Origin: Microbacterium sp. SA39
GTDB taxonomy: Bacteria; Actinomycetota; Actinomycetes; Actinomycetales; Microbacteriaceae
Direction: 5' to 3'
NCBI RefSeq assembly: GCF_000967865.1
Contig: NZ_JXRU01000029.1
Location: forward strand, 62,001 to 126,000
Length of the DNA: 64,000 bases
The notes below the pieces were generated by a model, which saw nothing but the letters and a program-made list of their open reading frames with translations, was not told the origin of the DNA and did no database searches. Within the stretch, counting starts at the first letter, position 1, and every line of letters starts with the position of its first letter. Shown here in pieces: positions 8,213 through 16,107 of this stretch. Position numbers and translations under genes: made by a program.

Positions 8213-9707
8213 TCACCGCGCCCGCACTACCCGTCGCTCGTCCCACACCGGCGCGTCGGACTCATAGACCTCGCCGTCCGACCCGAACACGAGGAACCGG
8301 TCGAACGACCGGGCGAACCAGCGGTCGTGCGTGACCGCGAGCACGGTTCCGTCGAAGCGCGTGAGCGCGTCCTCCAAGGCCTCGACCGACTCGAGGTCGA
8401 GGTTGTCGGTCGGTTCGTCCAGCAGCAGCAGCGTGGCGCCGGAGAGCTCCAGCAGCAGGACCTGGAAACGCGCCTGCTGCCCGCCGGACAGCGACTCGAA
8501 GGTCTGCTGCGCCTGGCGGACGAGCCCGTAGCGGTCGAGCGCCGAGCTTCCGGCATCCCGCGGCATCCCCGCGCGCGAGCAGCCGCAGGAAGTGCGACTT
8601 GCCCGACCCGTTCGAGCCGAGCACGCCGATGCGATCGCCGTACCAGATCTCGGCATCGAAGGGTCTCATGAGCCCGGTGAGCTCGAGCCCGGAGGCGACG
8701 ACGGCCCGTTTGCCCGTGCGGGCACCTCGCAGGCGCATGTCGAAGTCCTGTGCAGGTGGCCGCTCCTCGGGCGGGCCTGCCTCCTCGAACCTGCGCAGCC
8801 GTGTCTGCGCGGCCTGATACCGCGACGCGAAGCCGTCGTTCGCCGATGCCTTCACCTTGAGGGTCGCCACGAGCGTGCGCAGCTTCTCGTGCTGCTCGTC
8901 CCAACGCCTGCGCAGCTCGTCGAGCCGGTCCATGCGGTCCGTGCGCGCCTGGTGATAGGTCGCGAAGCCGCCGCCATGCACCCACGCGGTGGATCCGGCG
9001 CCACCCGGCTCCAGCGTGATCAGCCGGTCGGCGGCGCGCGCCAGGAGCTCGCGATCGTGGGATACGAGAAGCACCGTCTTCGAGGTCCGCCGCAGCTGCT
9101 CCTCGAGCCAGCGCTTCGTGGGGACGTCGAGGTAATTGTCCGGCTCGTCCAGCAGCAGCACCTCGTCGGGGCCTCGCAGCAGCGCCTCGAGTGCCAGGCG
9201 CTTCTGCTCGCCGCCCGAGAGCGTTGTGAGCTCCCGGTGGTGCGCACGTTCGAAGGGCATACCGAGGGCTGCCGTCGTGCACTGATCCCACACCGTCTCG
9301 TGCTCGTAGCCACCGGCATCCGCGTACTCCGCAATGGCCGACGCGTACGCCATCTGGACGTCGTGCTCGTCGCGCTCGATGAGCGCGTTCTCGGCCGCCT
9401 CGAGGGCTTCCGCCGCCGACCGGATCCGCCGAGGGGCGACGCTCACCAGCAGCTCGTGCACCGTCTGCCCGGCGCGGCCGTGTCCGACGAACTGATCCAT
9501 GACGCCGAGTCCGCCATCGATGGTCACGACGCCGTCGTCGGCCTTCTCATCACCGCGGATGATGCGCAGCAAGGTGGTCTTCCCGGCGCCGTTCGGTCCG
9601 ATCAGCGCGCTGGTGGAGCCGGCCCCCACCCGGAACGTCGCCTCGTCGAGAAGAGGTCTGCCGTCGGGGAGCGTCAGAGAGACTGCGGAGACATCGATGT
9701 AGCCCAC
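8213..9707 (-). pseudogene. ABC-F ATPase gene with out-of-frame internal lesion
   Basis: Two ATPase domains of an ABC-F protein (ribosome-associated translation or antibiotic-resistance ATPases) are recognisable but lie in two frames. From the GTG at 9707 the first frame gives a full N-terminal domain (Walker A IGPNGAGKTT, signature LSGGEQKRLAL, Walker B VLLLDEPDNYLD) and the Walker A of the second (LGSNGSGKSHFLRLLARG). Near 8560-8580 homology jumps to another frame, which carries SLSGGQQARFQ, LLLLDEPTDNLDL and AVTHDRWF and ends at 8213. In related proteins several dozen residues separate these two parts; they are absent here, so this looks like a deletion rather than a one-base error. The junction sits beside two GGATGCC motifs. 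The first frame alone would run on to 8262 with a nonsense tail and a crippled second ATPase site. Confidence 0.8.
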
Positions 9708-9785
9708 TGTGCGAGGCCGTCCTTCCGCCCGCGAGCAGCGAGCCGACCAGGCTATCAGTCCACTACGGGCGCGGTCGATCCGCGG

Positions 9786-9947
9786 TCACCCGGCCTCGTC
9801 TTCGGCGACCGCCGCGGCCCGACGCTCAGCGAACAGCGATTCTGTGACTGGTGCTCCCTCGAGTTGCGACCGCACCAGGGCCTTGGCTTCTTCACGCGAG
9901 AAGCGCCGTTCATCGTCGCTAGTCGGTCGACGCGCCGGAGTGTCCAT
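9786..9947 (-). CDS. Small hypothetical protein (53 aa)
   Basis: An open frame starts with ATG at 9947 and reads MDTPARRPTSDDERRFSREE, then an Ala/Glu-rich helix ending AVAEDEAG. Codon usage looks coding and the strand agrees with both neighbours. There is no membrane segment and no known motif; a charged helical protein is all that can be said. No strong ribosome binding site is seen. It lies between the ABC-F remnant and the OsmC gene, a stretch that would otherwise be empty. Confidence 0.4.
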   Translation of the reverse strand: MDTPARRPTSDDERRFSREEAKALVRSQLEGAPVTESLFAERRAAAVAEDEAG

Positions 9948-9995
9948 ACATAGAGCGTGCCACCGACGGGCGCTCCGTGGGAAGGAGCGCTCAGG

Positions 9996-10547
9996 TCAGG
10001 CGAGCACGCTCTTCGTCGGAACCGGGTTGGCGAAGAGGTCGAGCACCGGGCAGTGCGCGTCGACCGTCTGACGCAGGTTCTCGTACTGCTCCGCGCTGTC
10101 GGGGCCGCTGATCTCTACGGTCACGCGGATGTCATGGAAGCCGGCACGCCCCGACTCGTCGATGCCGAAGAGCTTGCGCACGTCGAGGTCTCCCTCGGCC
10201 GTGATCTCGATCTCGTCGATCGTCAGGCCGAGGGCCTGAGCGTAAAGGCGATACACGACCACCTGGCATGACACGAGGGCACCCAGCGCGTACTCGACCG
10301 GGCTCGCCGCGACATCGTCACCCGCGAGCGCACTCGGCTCATCCACGAGGAAGCGGTGCTTGCCCGCACGGATCTCCGTCGCGACGGATCCGATGCCACG
10401 GCCGCTGACCCGATAGGTCAGCTGTGCGTTGCCGGCATCCGCGGCGATGCGTTCGTTCCACCCCGCCCCCGCCACGTTCAGGCGCTGCGTGCGCTCGGCG
10501 GGCGAGACCTCGGAGACGGTGGTGATCTGGTCCTGGAGAAGAGTCAT
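9996..10547 (-). CDS. OsmC family peroxiredoxin-like protein
   Basis: This 183-residue protein has the OsmC/Ohr fold signatures: the first redox cysteine in GALVSCQVVVYRLYA and the second in VDAHCPVLDLF near the C-terminus. Such proteins reduce organic hydroperoxides in the cytosol. The ATG at 10547 was chosen because TACGGT lies six bases upstream (leaderless) and the more distant ATG adds only an Arg-rich stretch. It stands alone between the ABC-F remnant and the kinase operon. Confidence 0.88.
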   Translation of the reverse strand: MTLLQDQITTVSEVSPAERTQRLNVAGAGWNERIAADAGNAQLTYRVSGRGIGSVATEIRAGKHRFLVDEPSALAGDDVAASPVEYALGALVSCQVVVYRLYAQALGLTIDEIEITAEGDLDVRKLFGIDESGRAGFHDIRVTVEISGPDSAEQYENLRQTVDAHCPVLDLFANPVPTKSVLA

Positions 10548-10553
10548 GCGGCG

Positions 10554-10559
10554 ACCGTA
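10554..10559 (-). promoter_or_regulatory. -10 box (TACGGT), leaderless start of osmC-like gene
   Basis: TACGGT, six bases (CGCCGC), then ATG at 10547. Confidence 0.55.
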
Positions 10560-10649
10560 GCTCGGGCGGCGCGCCGCACGCGCGGGCGCCGTCATCGACG
10601 TTCACGCCCCGACACACGCGGTCACGCGGTGCCGAAGACGGCCTGCCGG

Positions 10650-12440
10650 TCAGTCCGCGCGGCTCAGCGTCAGCACCTCGGTCCGCGGGGCGGACGGCAG
10701 GACGAACCGGAACTCCGTGCCGACGCCCTCTTCACTCGTGACGTCCATCGTGCCGCCATGCGCCAGCACGATCGCCCGCGTGATCGTGAGTCCGAGCCCG
10801 ACGCCGGGTACGGCGTTCCGCGTGGCCGTCGAGGCGCGGAAGAAGCGGGTGAAGAGCATGCCCTGCTCGTCCTCCGGAATCCCGACTCCGGTGTCCTTCA
10901 CTGCGAACTCGACACCGCCGTCGACCTGCTTCACCCGCGCCGTGACGCTCCCGCCTCGCGGGGTGAACTTGACGGCGTTGGAGAGCAGGTTGTCGAGCGC
11001 CTGCCCGATGCGTCCCGAGTCCACGAGCAGGCGCGGGACGCCCGATTCGATCTCGGCCTGCAGGTCGATGCCTTCGCGCTGGGCGTGCGGGCCCGCCGAG
11101 TCCACCGCCGACTGCACCAGGGCGCCGAGATCTGCGTCCTCGCGCTCCAGCGGGAACCTGCCCGACTCGACCTGCGCCGTGAACAGCAGATCGCCGACGA
11201 GGTTGAGCAGCCGCTCCGCGTTGCGTTCGATGATGCCGACGAACTCCTGCTGCTCCTCGCTGAGCGGCTGGCCGGGGTCGTTCTGCAGCAGGTCGAGGAA
11301 CCCGATGATCGAACTCAAGGGCGTCCGCAGCTCGTGCGAGATCATGCCGACGAACTCGTCCTTCATGCGCGCGACCTCGACGGCCCTGGTCTCGTCGGTG
11401 ACGACCAACAGGTACCCCTGCTGCGTGCCCGCTCCGTCTCGGTACGGGTTCACCGTGACGCGTGCCGGGACCGTGGTCCCCGCTGCGGTGACGATCTCCA
11501 CGTCGCCCTCGACATTCCGGTCGTCGTCGTCCGCGCCCGCGAAAAGCGCCCGCAACCCCGGCGGGAGCCCGGACGTATCAGCATCGCGCTCCTCCGCGGT
11601 GCAGTCGCTCGCCAGCGCCGTCAGCGAGGACTCCGCGAAGAATCGATCGACCCGCACCTCCTGCAGCACGTCTTCATGCCGGACTCCGAACAGCCGCTCG
11701 GCACCCGGATTCCACGCCGTGATCACGCCCCGCCGGTCGGTCGCGATCACCGCCTGAGCCGTGATCGACGACCACAGACCTTCGTACGACTCGACGAGCG
11801 AGCGGTACTGGTGCTCCTTCTCGCGCAGCTGCACGATCATCTTCACGTTGTCCGCCAGAGCTGTCGTGCGCTCGGTGACGAGCTCCTCGGCCTGCTCGGC
11901 GCGCACTCGCTGCTGGCGGGAGAGCTCGTTGACGACGGCAGCGACGGCGGCGAAGACGAGTGGCCCGATCACGCCGCGCAACCAGTCGACCGAGCTGCTC
12001 GGCGGGTCGACGAAGTACGGCATCAGTAGGGCCAGCGACGTCAGGCCGCCCACGATGAAGACATAGCGGATGCCGGGGGCGGCGGCGAGCCAGACGACGG
12101 GGAGCAGCACCAACGAGGAGAAGAGGGAGGCGGCCCCGCCCGTCCCCGTGCGGAAGAGCCCGAGGCCCACGATGTCGATGAGCGGTACGAGCAGGACGAC
12201 CCAGCCCTCATGCACCCGTCGCGCGCTCAACACCGCCGCCTGCACGGTCGCGGCCAGCACGAAGGCGATGCCGAGGAGCGCCGCCGGGAGGATCGTCACC
12301 GGCAGATCCGCGATCCACCAGGTCAGCATCCCGGCGATGAGCACCGCTATCAGCGTCGGCGCCTGCTTGACGAGCGGACTCGGGTTGTCGAAGACCTGAT
12401 ACCAGCGGTTCTCCGCCCGGTGGAGCGGAGTGGCTCTCAT
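10650..12440 (-). CDS. Membrane PAS sensor histidine kinase
   Basis: The 596-residue kinase has about six membrane helices (residues 25-190), a short coiled coil, a PAS domain (about 225-360, including VITAWNPGAERLFGV), a HisKA dimerisation helix with the phospho-acceptor motif SHELRTPLSSIIGF (His near 367) and a HATPase_c domain with NAVKFTP, DTGVGIP and GLGLTI. It is the last gene of the seven-gene operon reaching back to 17150, and its ATG overlaps the TGA of the receiver gene (ATGA). No DNA-binding regulator is in the operon, so its likely partners are the CheY-like receiver next to it and the receiver fused to PIG-L at 16107-17150. The signal sensed is unknown. Confidence 0.92.
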   Translation of the reverse strand: MRATPLHRAENRWYQVFDNPSPLVKQAPTLIAVLIAGMLTWWIADLPVTILPAALLGIAFVLAATVQAAVLSARRVHEGWVVLLVPLIDIVGLGLFRTGTGGAASLFSSLVLLPVVWLAAAPGIRYVFIVGGLTSLALLMPYFVDPPSSSVDWLRGVIGPLVFAAVAAVVNELSRQQRVRAEQAEELVTERTTALADNVKMIVQLREKEHQYRSLVESYEGLWSSITAQAVIATDRRGVITAWNPGAERLFGVRHEDVLQEVRVDRFFAESSLTALASDCTAEERDADTSGLPPGLRALFAGADDDDRNVEGDVEIVTAAGTTVPARVTVNPYRDGAGTQQGYLLVVTDETRAVEVARMKDEFVGMISHELRTPLSSIIGFLDLLQNDPGQPLSEEQQEFVGIIERNAERLLNLVGDLLFTAQVESGRFPLEREDADLGALVQSAVDSAGPHAQREGIDLQAEIESGVPRLLVDSGRIGQALDNLLSNAVKFTPRGGSVTARVKQVDGGVEFAVKDTGVGIPEDEQGMLFTRFFRASTATRNAVPGVGLGLTITRAIVLAHGGTMDVTSEEGVGTEFRFVLPSAPRTEVLTLSRAD

Positions 12441-12784
12441 CGCGGCATCCGTTCGACGATATCGTGCACGGCAGCGCCCGTGATGGGCTTCGGCAGCGCA
12501 GCATCCGCCGGCGGGTAGTCAGCGGCGTCGAGCACCGAGCTGATCACGAGGAAGCAGGCGGGGAAGCGCGTCTGCACGCGTCGCGCGCACTCCTGCCCGG
12601 AGATGCCGGGCAGGATCAGATCGATCACCGCGAGAGCGGGGTCGATGTCGTCGAACGCGGCGATCGCCGACTCCGCATCCGCGGCAGCGAACACCTCGTA
12701 TCCCTCGCGATCGAGGTAGCGGCGCAGCAGAGCCACCTGATCGGGCGTGTCCTCCACGACCAGCGCCAGCGGCCTCCCGGTCAT
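12437..12784 (-). CDS. Stand-alone response regulator receiver (CheY-like)
   Basis: This 115-residue protein is a receiver domain only: acidic pair VVEDTPD near residue 10, phospho-acceptor in LAVIDLILPG near residue 54 and the conserved Lys in ALPKPITG. It has no output domain and ends right after the last helix. Start ATG at 12784 overlaps the stop of the upstream 47-residue gene (ATGA), and its own stop overlaps the kinase start. It probably takes phosphate from the adjacent kinase and acts by protein contact or as a phosphate sink or relay within the polysaccharide system encoded upstream. Confidence 0.9.
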   Translation of the reverse strand: MTGRPLALVVEDTPDQVALLRRYLDREGYEVFAAADAESAIAAFDDIDPALAVIDLILPGISGQECARRVQTRFPACFLVISSVLDAADYPPADAALPKPITGAAVHDIVERMPR

Positions 12785-12924
12785 CGGAGGAGCAGCTCTC
12801 GCACGACGACGATCACGACGACGACGGCGAGCGCGAGCAGGGCCTGAGGGATCAGACGGCGCTCCCGACGGGCATCGGCGTTGATCTCCTCCGCCTCTGC
12901 GCTCTGCGACGGTGCTTCGGTCAT
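12781..12924 (-). CDS. Single-pass membrane microprotein (47 aa)
   Basis: The peptide begins MTEAPSQSAEAEEINADARR, has a short basic patch (RRERR) and then one hydrophobic helix (LIPQALLALAVVVVIVVV) ending RELLLR. The N-terminal half is acidic and would be cytosolic under the positive-inside rule, with a very short C-terminal end. Both its start (ATG at 12924, overlapping the glycosyltransferase TGA) and its stop (overlapping the receiver ATG) are four-base overlaps, strong evidence that it is translated. It may be a small subunit or regulator of the membrane glycosyltransferase. No family is recognised. Confidence 0.75.
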   Translation of the reverse strand: MTEAPSQSAEAEEINADARRERRLIPQALLALAVVVVIVVVRELLLR

Positions 12925-14408
12925 GAGTCGACCCGTCCGATCTTCTCGGTCTTGATCCATGAGGCGTCGGCGCGACGCCACTCCTTGATGTACGAGTCCA
13001 CGGTGATGGCGCAGAGCAGGGAGCCGTAGCCGCAGATGTAGAGCAGCAGCCCTGCGAAGAAGCGTCCGCCGGGAAGAGGCTCCACGGCACGTGCGAGCCA
13101 GATGCCGAGCATCGAGATCGGACCCCAGAGATAGAAGACGACAGCCCAGGCGAAACGGGTCTCGTCCGTCAGCGCGAAGCCGAGCTGCGCGAGCCCCGAC
13201 TCGAAGAGCCACGGGAAGAGCGCGACCGCCATGAGGATCAGCGCACCCAGGCCGGGGAACATGATCGCCTCCCGCCACGACTGCCTCCCGATGCGCGGAT
13301 CGAGTTGCACGGCGTACAGCATCGAGAACAGATAGATGCAGGCCGCCGCGATCCACATGAAGCGGAACACGAACTCCGCGATGTCGCTGTGCAGCACGAG
13401 GAGGGCGAGCATGGCCGCCGCCGCGAGCAGCATGAACACGGGCAGCAGCAGGATCGTGAACCACGCCAATCCGAACGGGATGCTGCCGAGGTTGTGGACG
13501 CGGCTCGGACGGAACCAGAGCTTGCGATAGATCGAGGTCAGCTGCACGTTGCCACGGGCCCAGCGCAGCCGCTGCTTCCACAGACTGTCGACCGTGCGAG
13601 GCTCCTCGGCGAGCACCACGGCGTGCGGCTCGAACACCATCCGTCTGCCTTTGAGCTGGCCCTCGAACGTCGTCATGGTGTCTTCGGCGAGCGTGCCCGT
13701 CGGGATGCGCCCGCCGATCGCCTCGAGGTTGGCGCGCGAATGCAGCTGCGCCCCGCCTGCGAGGCAGGCGATCGCCCCGCCGACGTTTTGCGTGCGCCGG
13801 GCGGAGAGCTGACCGATCACGTACTCGATCGCGACGAAGCGCGTCAGGTAGTTGCGATCGCGACTGCCCTCGGCGATGTACGCGGTGACGGCGCCGACCT
13901 TCTCGTCGGCGAGATGACGGCTGAGCTTGCGCAGCGAGTCCCTGGCGAAGATGACGTCGGCGTCCATGATCAGCACGGCCTCGGTCCACTCGTCCGCCAG
14001 GACGACGTCGAGCCCGTGGTTGAGGGTGTGCGCTTTGCCCTCCCCGCCCTTGTCACGACGCAGGTGCACGACACGGCCCGGGTGCGCGGCCGCCTTGGCG
14101 AGGACGATCTCAGGAGTGTCATCGGTCGACGCGTCATCGACGACGAAGATCCGCAGACGGTCGGCGGGGTACTCGAGCTGGAGCAGCCGTTCGATCGCCG
14201 GTCCGATGACGAGCCCCTCGTTCCACGCCGGGATCACGACGGCGACGTTCGGGTGGTAGGGCACCGCCTTCGAATAGTGATTGCGGAAGGCATGCAGCGG
14301 CAGCACGAGGAACTGCAGACCCGTGTTGATCACGGGGAGCGTCCCGACGAAGACGCAGAGCAGCAGGAAGATCACGAGCGCCGTCTCGAGCCAGGTGAGA
14401 TCGGCCAT
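12921..14408 (-). CDS. Processive family 2 glycosyltransferase, membrane-embedded
   Basis: The 495-residue protein has the architecture of polysaccharide synthases such as cellulose, hyaluronan and poly-GlcNAc synthases: an N-terminal membrane helix (residues 10-35), a cytosolic GT2 domain and five or six C-terminal helices (about 310-490). Catalytic motifs are VVDDASTDD near 89, IMDADVIF near 145, EDTMTTF near 242 and QRLRW near 281, the D,D,D,Q(Q/R)XRW set of processive enzymes. Substrate cannot be read from sequence; a companion PIG-L deacetylase would fit an N-acetylhexosamine polymer. The start ATG at 14408 overlaps the preceding stop by one base (TGATG). Confidence 0.9.
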   Translation of the reverse strand: MADLTWLETALVIFLLLCVFVGTLPVINTGLQFLVLPLHAFRNHYSKAVPYHPNVAVVIPAWNEGLVIGPAIERLLQLEYPADRLRIFVVDDASTDDTPEIVLAKAAAHPGRVVHLRRDKGGEGKAHTLNHGLDVVLADEWTEAVLIMDADVIFARDSLRKLSRHLADEKVGAVTAYIAEGSRDRNYLTRFVAIEYVIGQLSARRTQNVGGAIACLAGGAQLHSRANLEAIGGRIPTGTLAEDTMTTFEGQLKGRRMVFEPHAVVLAEEPRTVDSLWKQRLRWARGNVQLTSIYRKLWFRPSRVHNLGSIPFGLAWFTILLLPVFMLLAAAAMLALLVLHSDIAEFVFRFMWIAAACIYLFSMLYAVQLDPRIGRQSWREAIMFPGLGALILMAVALFPWLFESGLAQLGFALTDETRFAWAVVFYLWGPISMLGIWLARAVEPLPGGRFFAGLLLYICGYGSLLCAITVDSYIKEWRRADASWIKTEKIGRVDS

Positions 14409-15121
14409 CACGAGCCGTCCTCCGCGTCGAGAAGGGCGATCACACGGGAGTAGCGGCCGACGTCGGAGGCGACGTGACTGTCGGTGGACGCCACGATCCC
14501 CGCTTCCGCGCGCCGCAACGCGGCGAGAGAGCGGATGCCGGGACACCCCCACTTCTCGTTCACCTCGACGAGTGTGTCGGTCTCCGCGGCGGCGCGGGCC
14601 CACGCGTCGATGCGCTCGTCCCCGAGGTCGTCTTCGGACAGGCCGATCTTGGGGAGGATCGAGAAGCAGTGGGCGAGCTGGTTCCCCGGATGCCGCCGCA
14701 TCGAAGCGATCAGCGCTGTGACGAGGACGTCGAGCACGTCGTCCGCCGCCCAGCCGCTCGCCATCCGCTCGCGCACCGCCGTCGGCCCGAGCGGGCCGTC
14801 GATCCCGGGGAACTGGTGGTCGGCGATGAGGATGCGGTCGATGCCCGTCGGCAGCGCAGGGATGTCGAGTTCTCCCGAGGCGTCGAGGATCTTCGCTTCC
14901 ACCCCGGTGAGCACCGTGAGTCCCTCGGGAACCGACAGGCCGCGCACCGCGGTGAGGTACTCCGGAACCCAGGTGGTGCTCTGCCGCACATGGTCGACGA
15001 GGCGGAGCGTGTTCAGGCCCGCAGCCGCCGCTGCGGCGACGTTCTCGGCGAGCGTCGACACCGCGTCATCCGAGAAGGTCGAGTGCACGTGGTGGTCCCC
15101 GAGGAGTGCGGCGTGGCTCAC
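14408..15121 (-). CDS. PHP domain phosphoesterase
   Basis: The 237-residue protein is a PHP metal-dependent phosphoesterase. Metal-binding motifs are DHHVHSTFSDD near residue 9, a histidine in LVDHVRQST, GVEAKI, and STDSHVA near residue 213. PHP proteins include histidinol phosphatases and the tyrosine phosphatases of capsule loci (CpsB/YwqE type); the position beside a polysaccharide synthase makes a phosphatase role in glycan synthesis or its control plausible. The GTG start at 15121 overlaps the upstream stop (GTGA). Confidence 0.88.
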   Translation of the reverse strand: MSHAALLGDHHVHSTFSDDAVSTLAENVAAAAAAGLNTLRLVDHVRQSTTWVPEYLTAVRGLSVPEGLTVLTGVEAKILDASGELDIPALPTGIDRILIADHQFPGIDGPLGPTAVRERMASGWAADDVLDVLVTALIASMRRHPGNQLAHCFSILPKIGLSEDDLGDERIDAWARAAAETDTLVEVNEKWGCPGIRSLAALRRAEAGIVASTDSHVASDVGRYSRVIALLDAEDGS

Positions 15122-16107
15122 AGGTCCTCCTGGTGACCGGCGTGGGCCGAGACGAGCAGGTCGTCGACCTCGACGATGACGTCTTCCAGGAATCGCACGG
15201 AGGCGACCTCCCGGAACGGCACGCGGACGGGGAGTTCGATGCCGAGGAACAGGTCGGCGACCAGCGACGGGATGTCCACCCCGGCCGCGATCGTCAGCGG
15301 CAGCGCCCCTGGGAATCGGGGATTGACCTCGAGCAGCACCGCGCGCCCGTTGCGATCACGGCGCAGCTGCACGTTGGCGACGCCGACGAGCCCGATGGCC
15401 TGCGCGATCGCGGCGGCTGTCTCCTCGAGTTCAGTGTCTCGCACCGTCTGCCCGGCGATCGCGACACCCGAATCGACCCGGGCGCGTGTGCGCGGGACCG
15501 CGGCGACGACGTTGCCGGCCGCATCCGCGATGACGTCGACCGAATACTCCTCGCCGGGCAGGTAGTCCTGCACGATGAGTCCCTCGTCGGTCGGCAGTGC
15601 CTCGAGCGCCGCGCGATCAGGGACGAGTCGGATGCCGCGGCTGCCGGCGCCCTGCCGGGGCTTCGCGAAGACCGGGAACTCCCAGTCGACCTCTTCGGCG
15701 TCGGGCCCCGCGAGGACGGTCCGCGGTGTCCGGCCGGTCGGAGCGCACCGCTCCGCGAGGGCCAGCTTGTCGAGGGCGGTGTGCAGCGTCTCGGCGGACG
15801 GCGCCGCCAGCACGGCCGGCGCCAGTTCATCGCGCCGCTCGGCGAGCGCGATCAGCTCGACGTCGACCGTGGAGATCACGAGGTCGAGCGAGTCTTCCGC
15901 CACCATCCTCGCGATGGCCGGAACGAAGTCGTCATCTCTGCCGGGCGGCACGAGGCGCCGCTGCGCAGGCGGGACGAGATAGATGCCGCTCGCCCAGCCG
16001 TCCATATCGGCGGCGAACACGGTCAGGTCGGGGCGACGCAGAAGGGAGCGGATGACGGCCACACCGGCCGGACCCCCCGCACCGGTCACCAGAACGCGCG
16101 TGGTCAT
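15118..16107 (-). CDS. ATP-grasp family protein
   Basis: This 329-residue protein resembles the carbamoyl-phosphate-synthase-like branch of ATP-grasp enzymes. It has an N-terminal nucleotide-fold start (VLVTGAGGPAGVAVIRSLLR), a substrate-binding region, and the ATP-grasp core with FAKPRQGAGSRGI, IVQDYLPGEEYSVDV and the metal-binding LLEVNPRFPG. Such proteins join a carboxylate to an amine or another nucleophile with ATP. In this operon it might make an activated or amino-acylated building block for the glycan; the substrate is unknown. The ATG at 16107 overlaps the stop of the receiver/PIG-L gene by one base. Confidence 0.88.
   Translation of the reverse strand: MTTRVLVTGAGGPAGVAVIRSLLRRPDLTVFAADMDGWASGIYLVPPAQRRLVPPGRDDDFVPAIARMVAEDSLDLVISTVDVELIALAERRDELAPAVLAAPSAETLHTALDKLALAERCAPTGRTPRTVLAGPDAEEVDWEFPVFAKPRQGAGSRGIRLVPDRAALEALPTDEGLIVQDYLPGEEYSVDVIADAAGNVVAAVPRTRARVDSGVAIAGQTVRDTELEETAAAIAQAIGLVGVANVQLRRDRNGRAVLLEVNPRFPGALPLTIAAGVDIPSLVADLFLGIELPVRVPFREVASVRFLEDVIVEVDDLLVSAHAGHQEDL

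Noticed and set aside
1202..8334. Very long plus-strand open frames (up to 937 codons) opposite the nuclease, SURF1 and guaB3 genes
   Set aside because: They are antisense shadows of high-GC genes: Arg/Asp/Val-rich translations with no domain, while the minus strand has complete recognisable proteins.
8213..9707. Programmed frameshift in the ABC-F gene
   Set aside because: Conserved residues appear to be missing at the junction and no slippery heptamer or downstream structure was seen, so a deletion is more likely.
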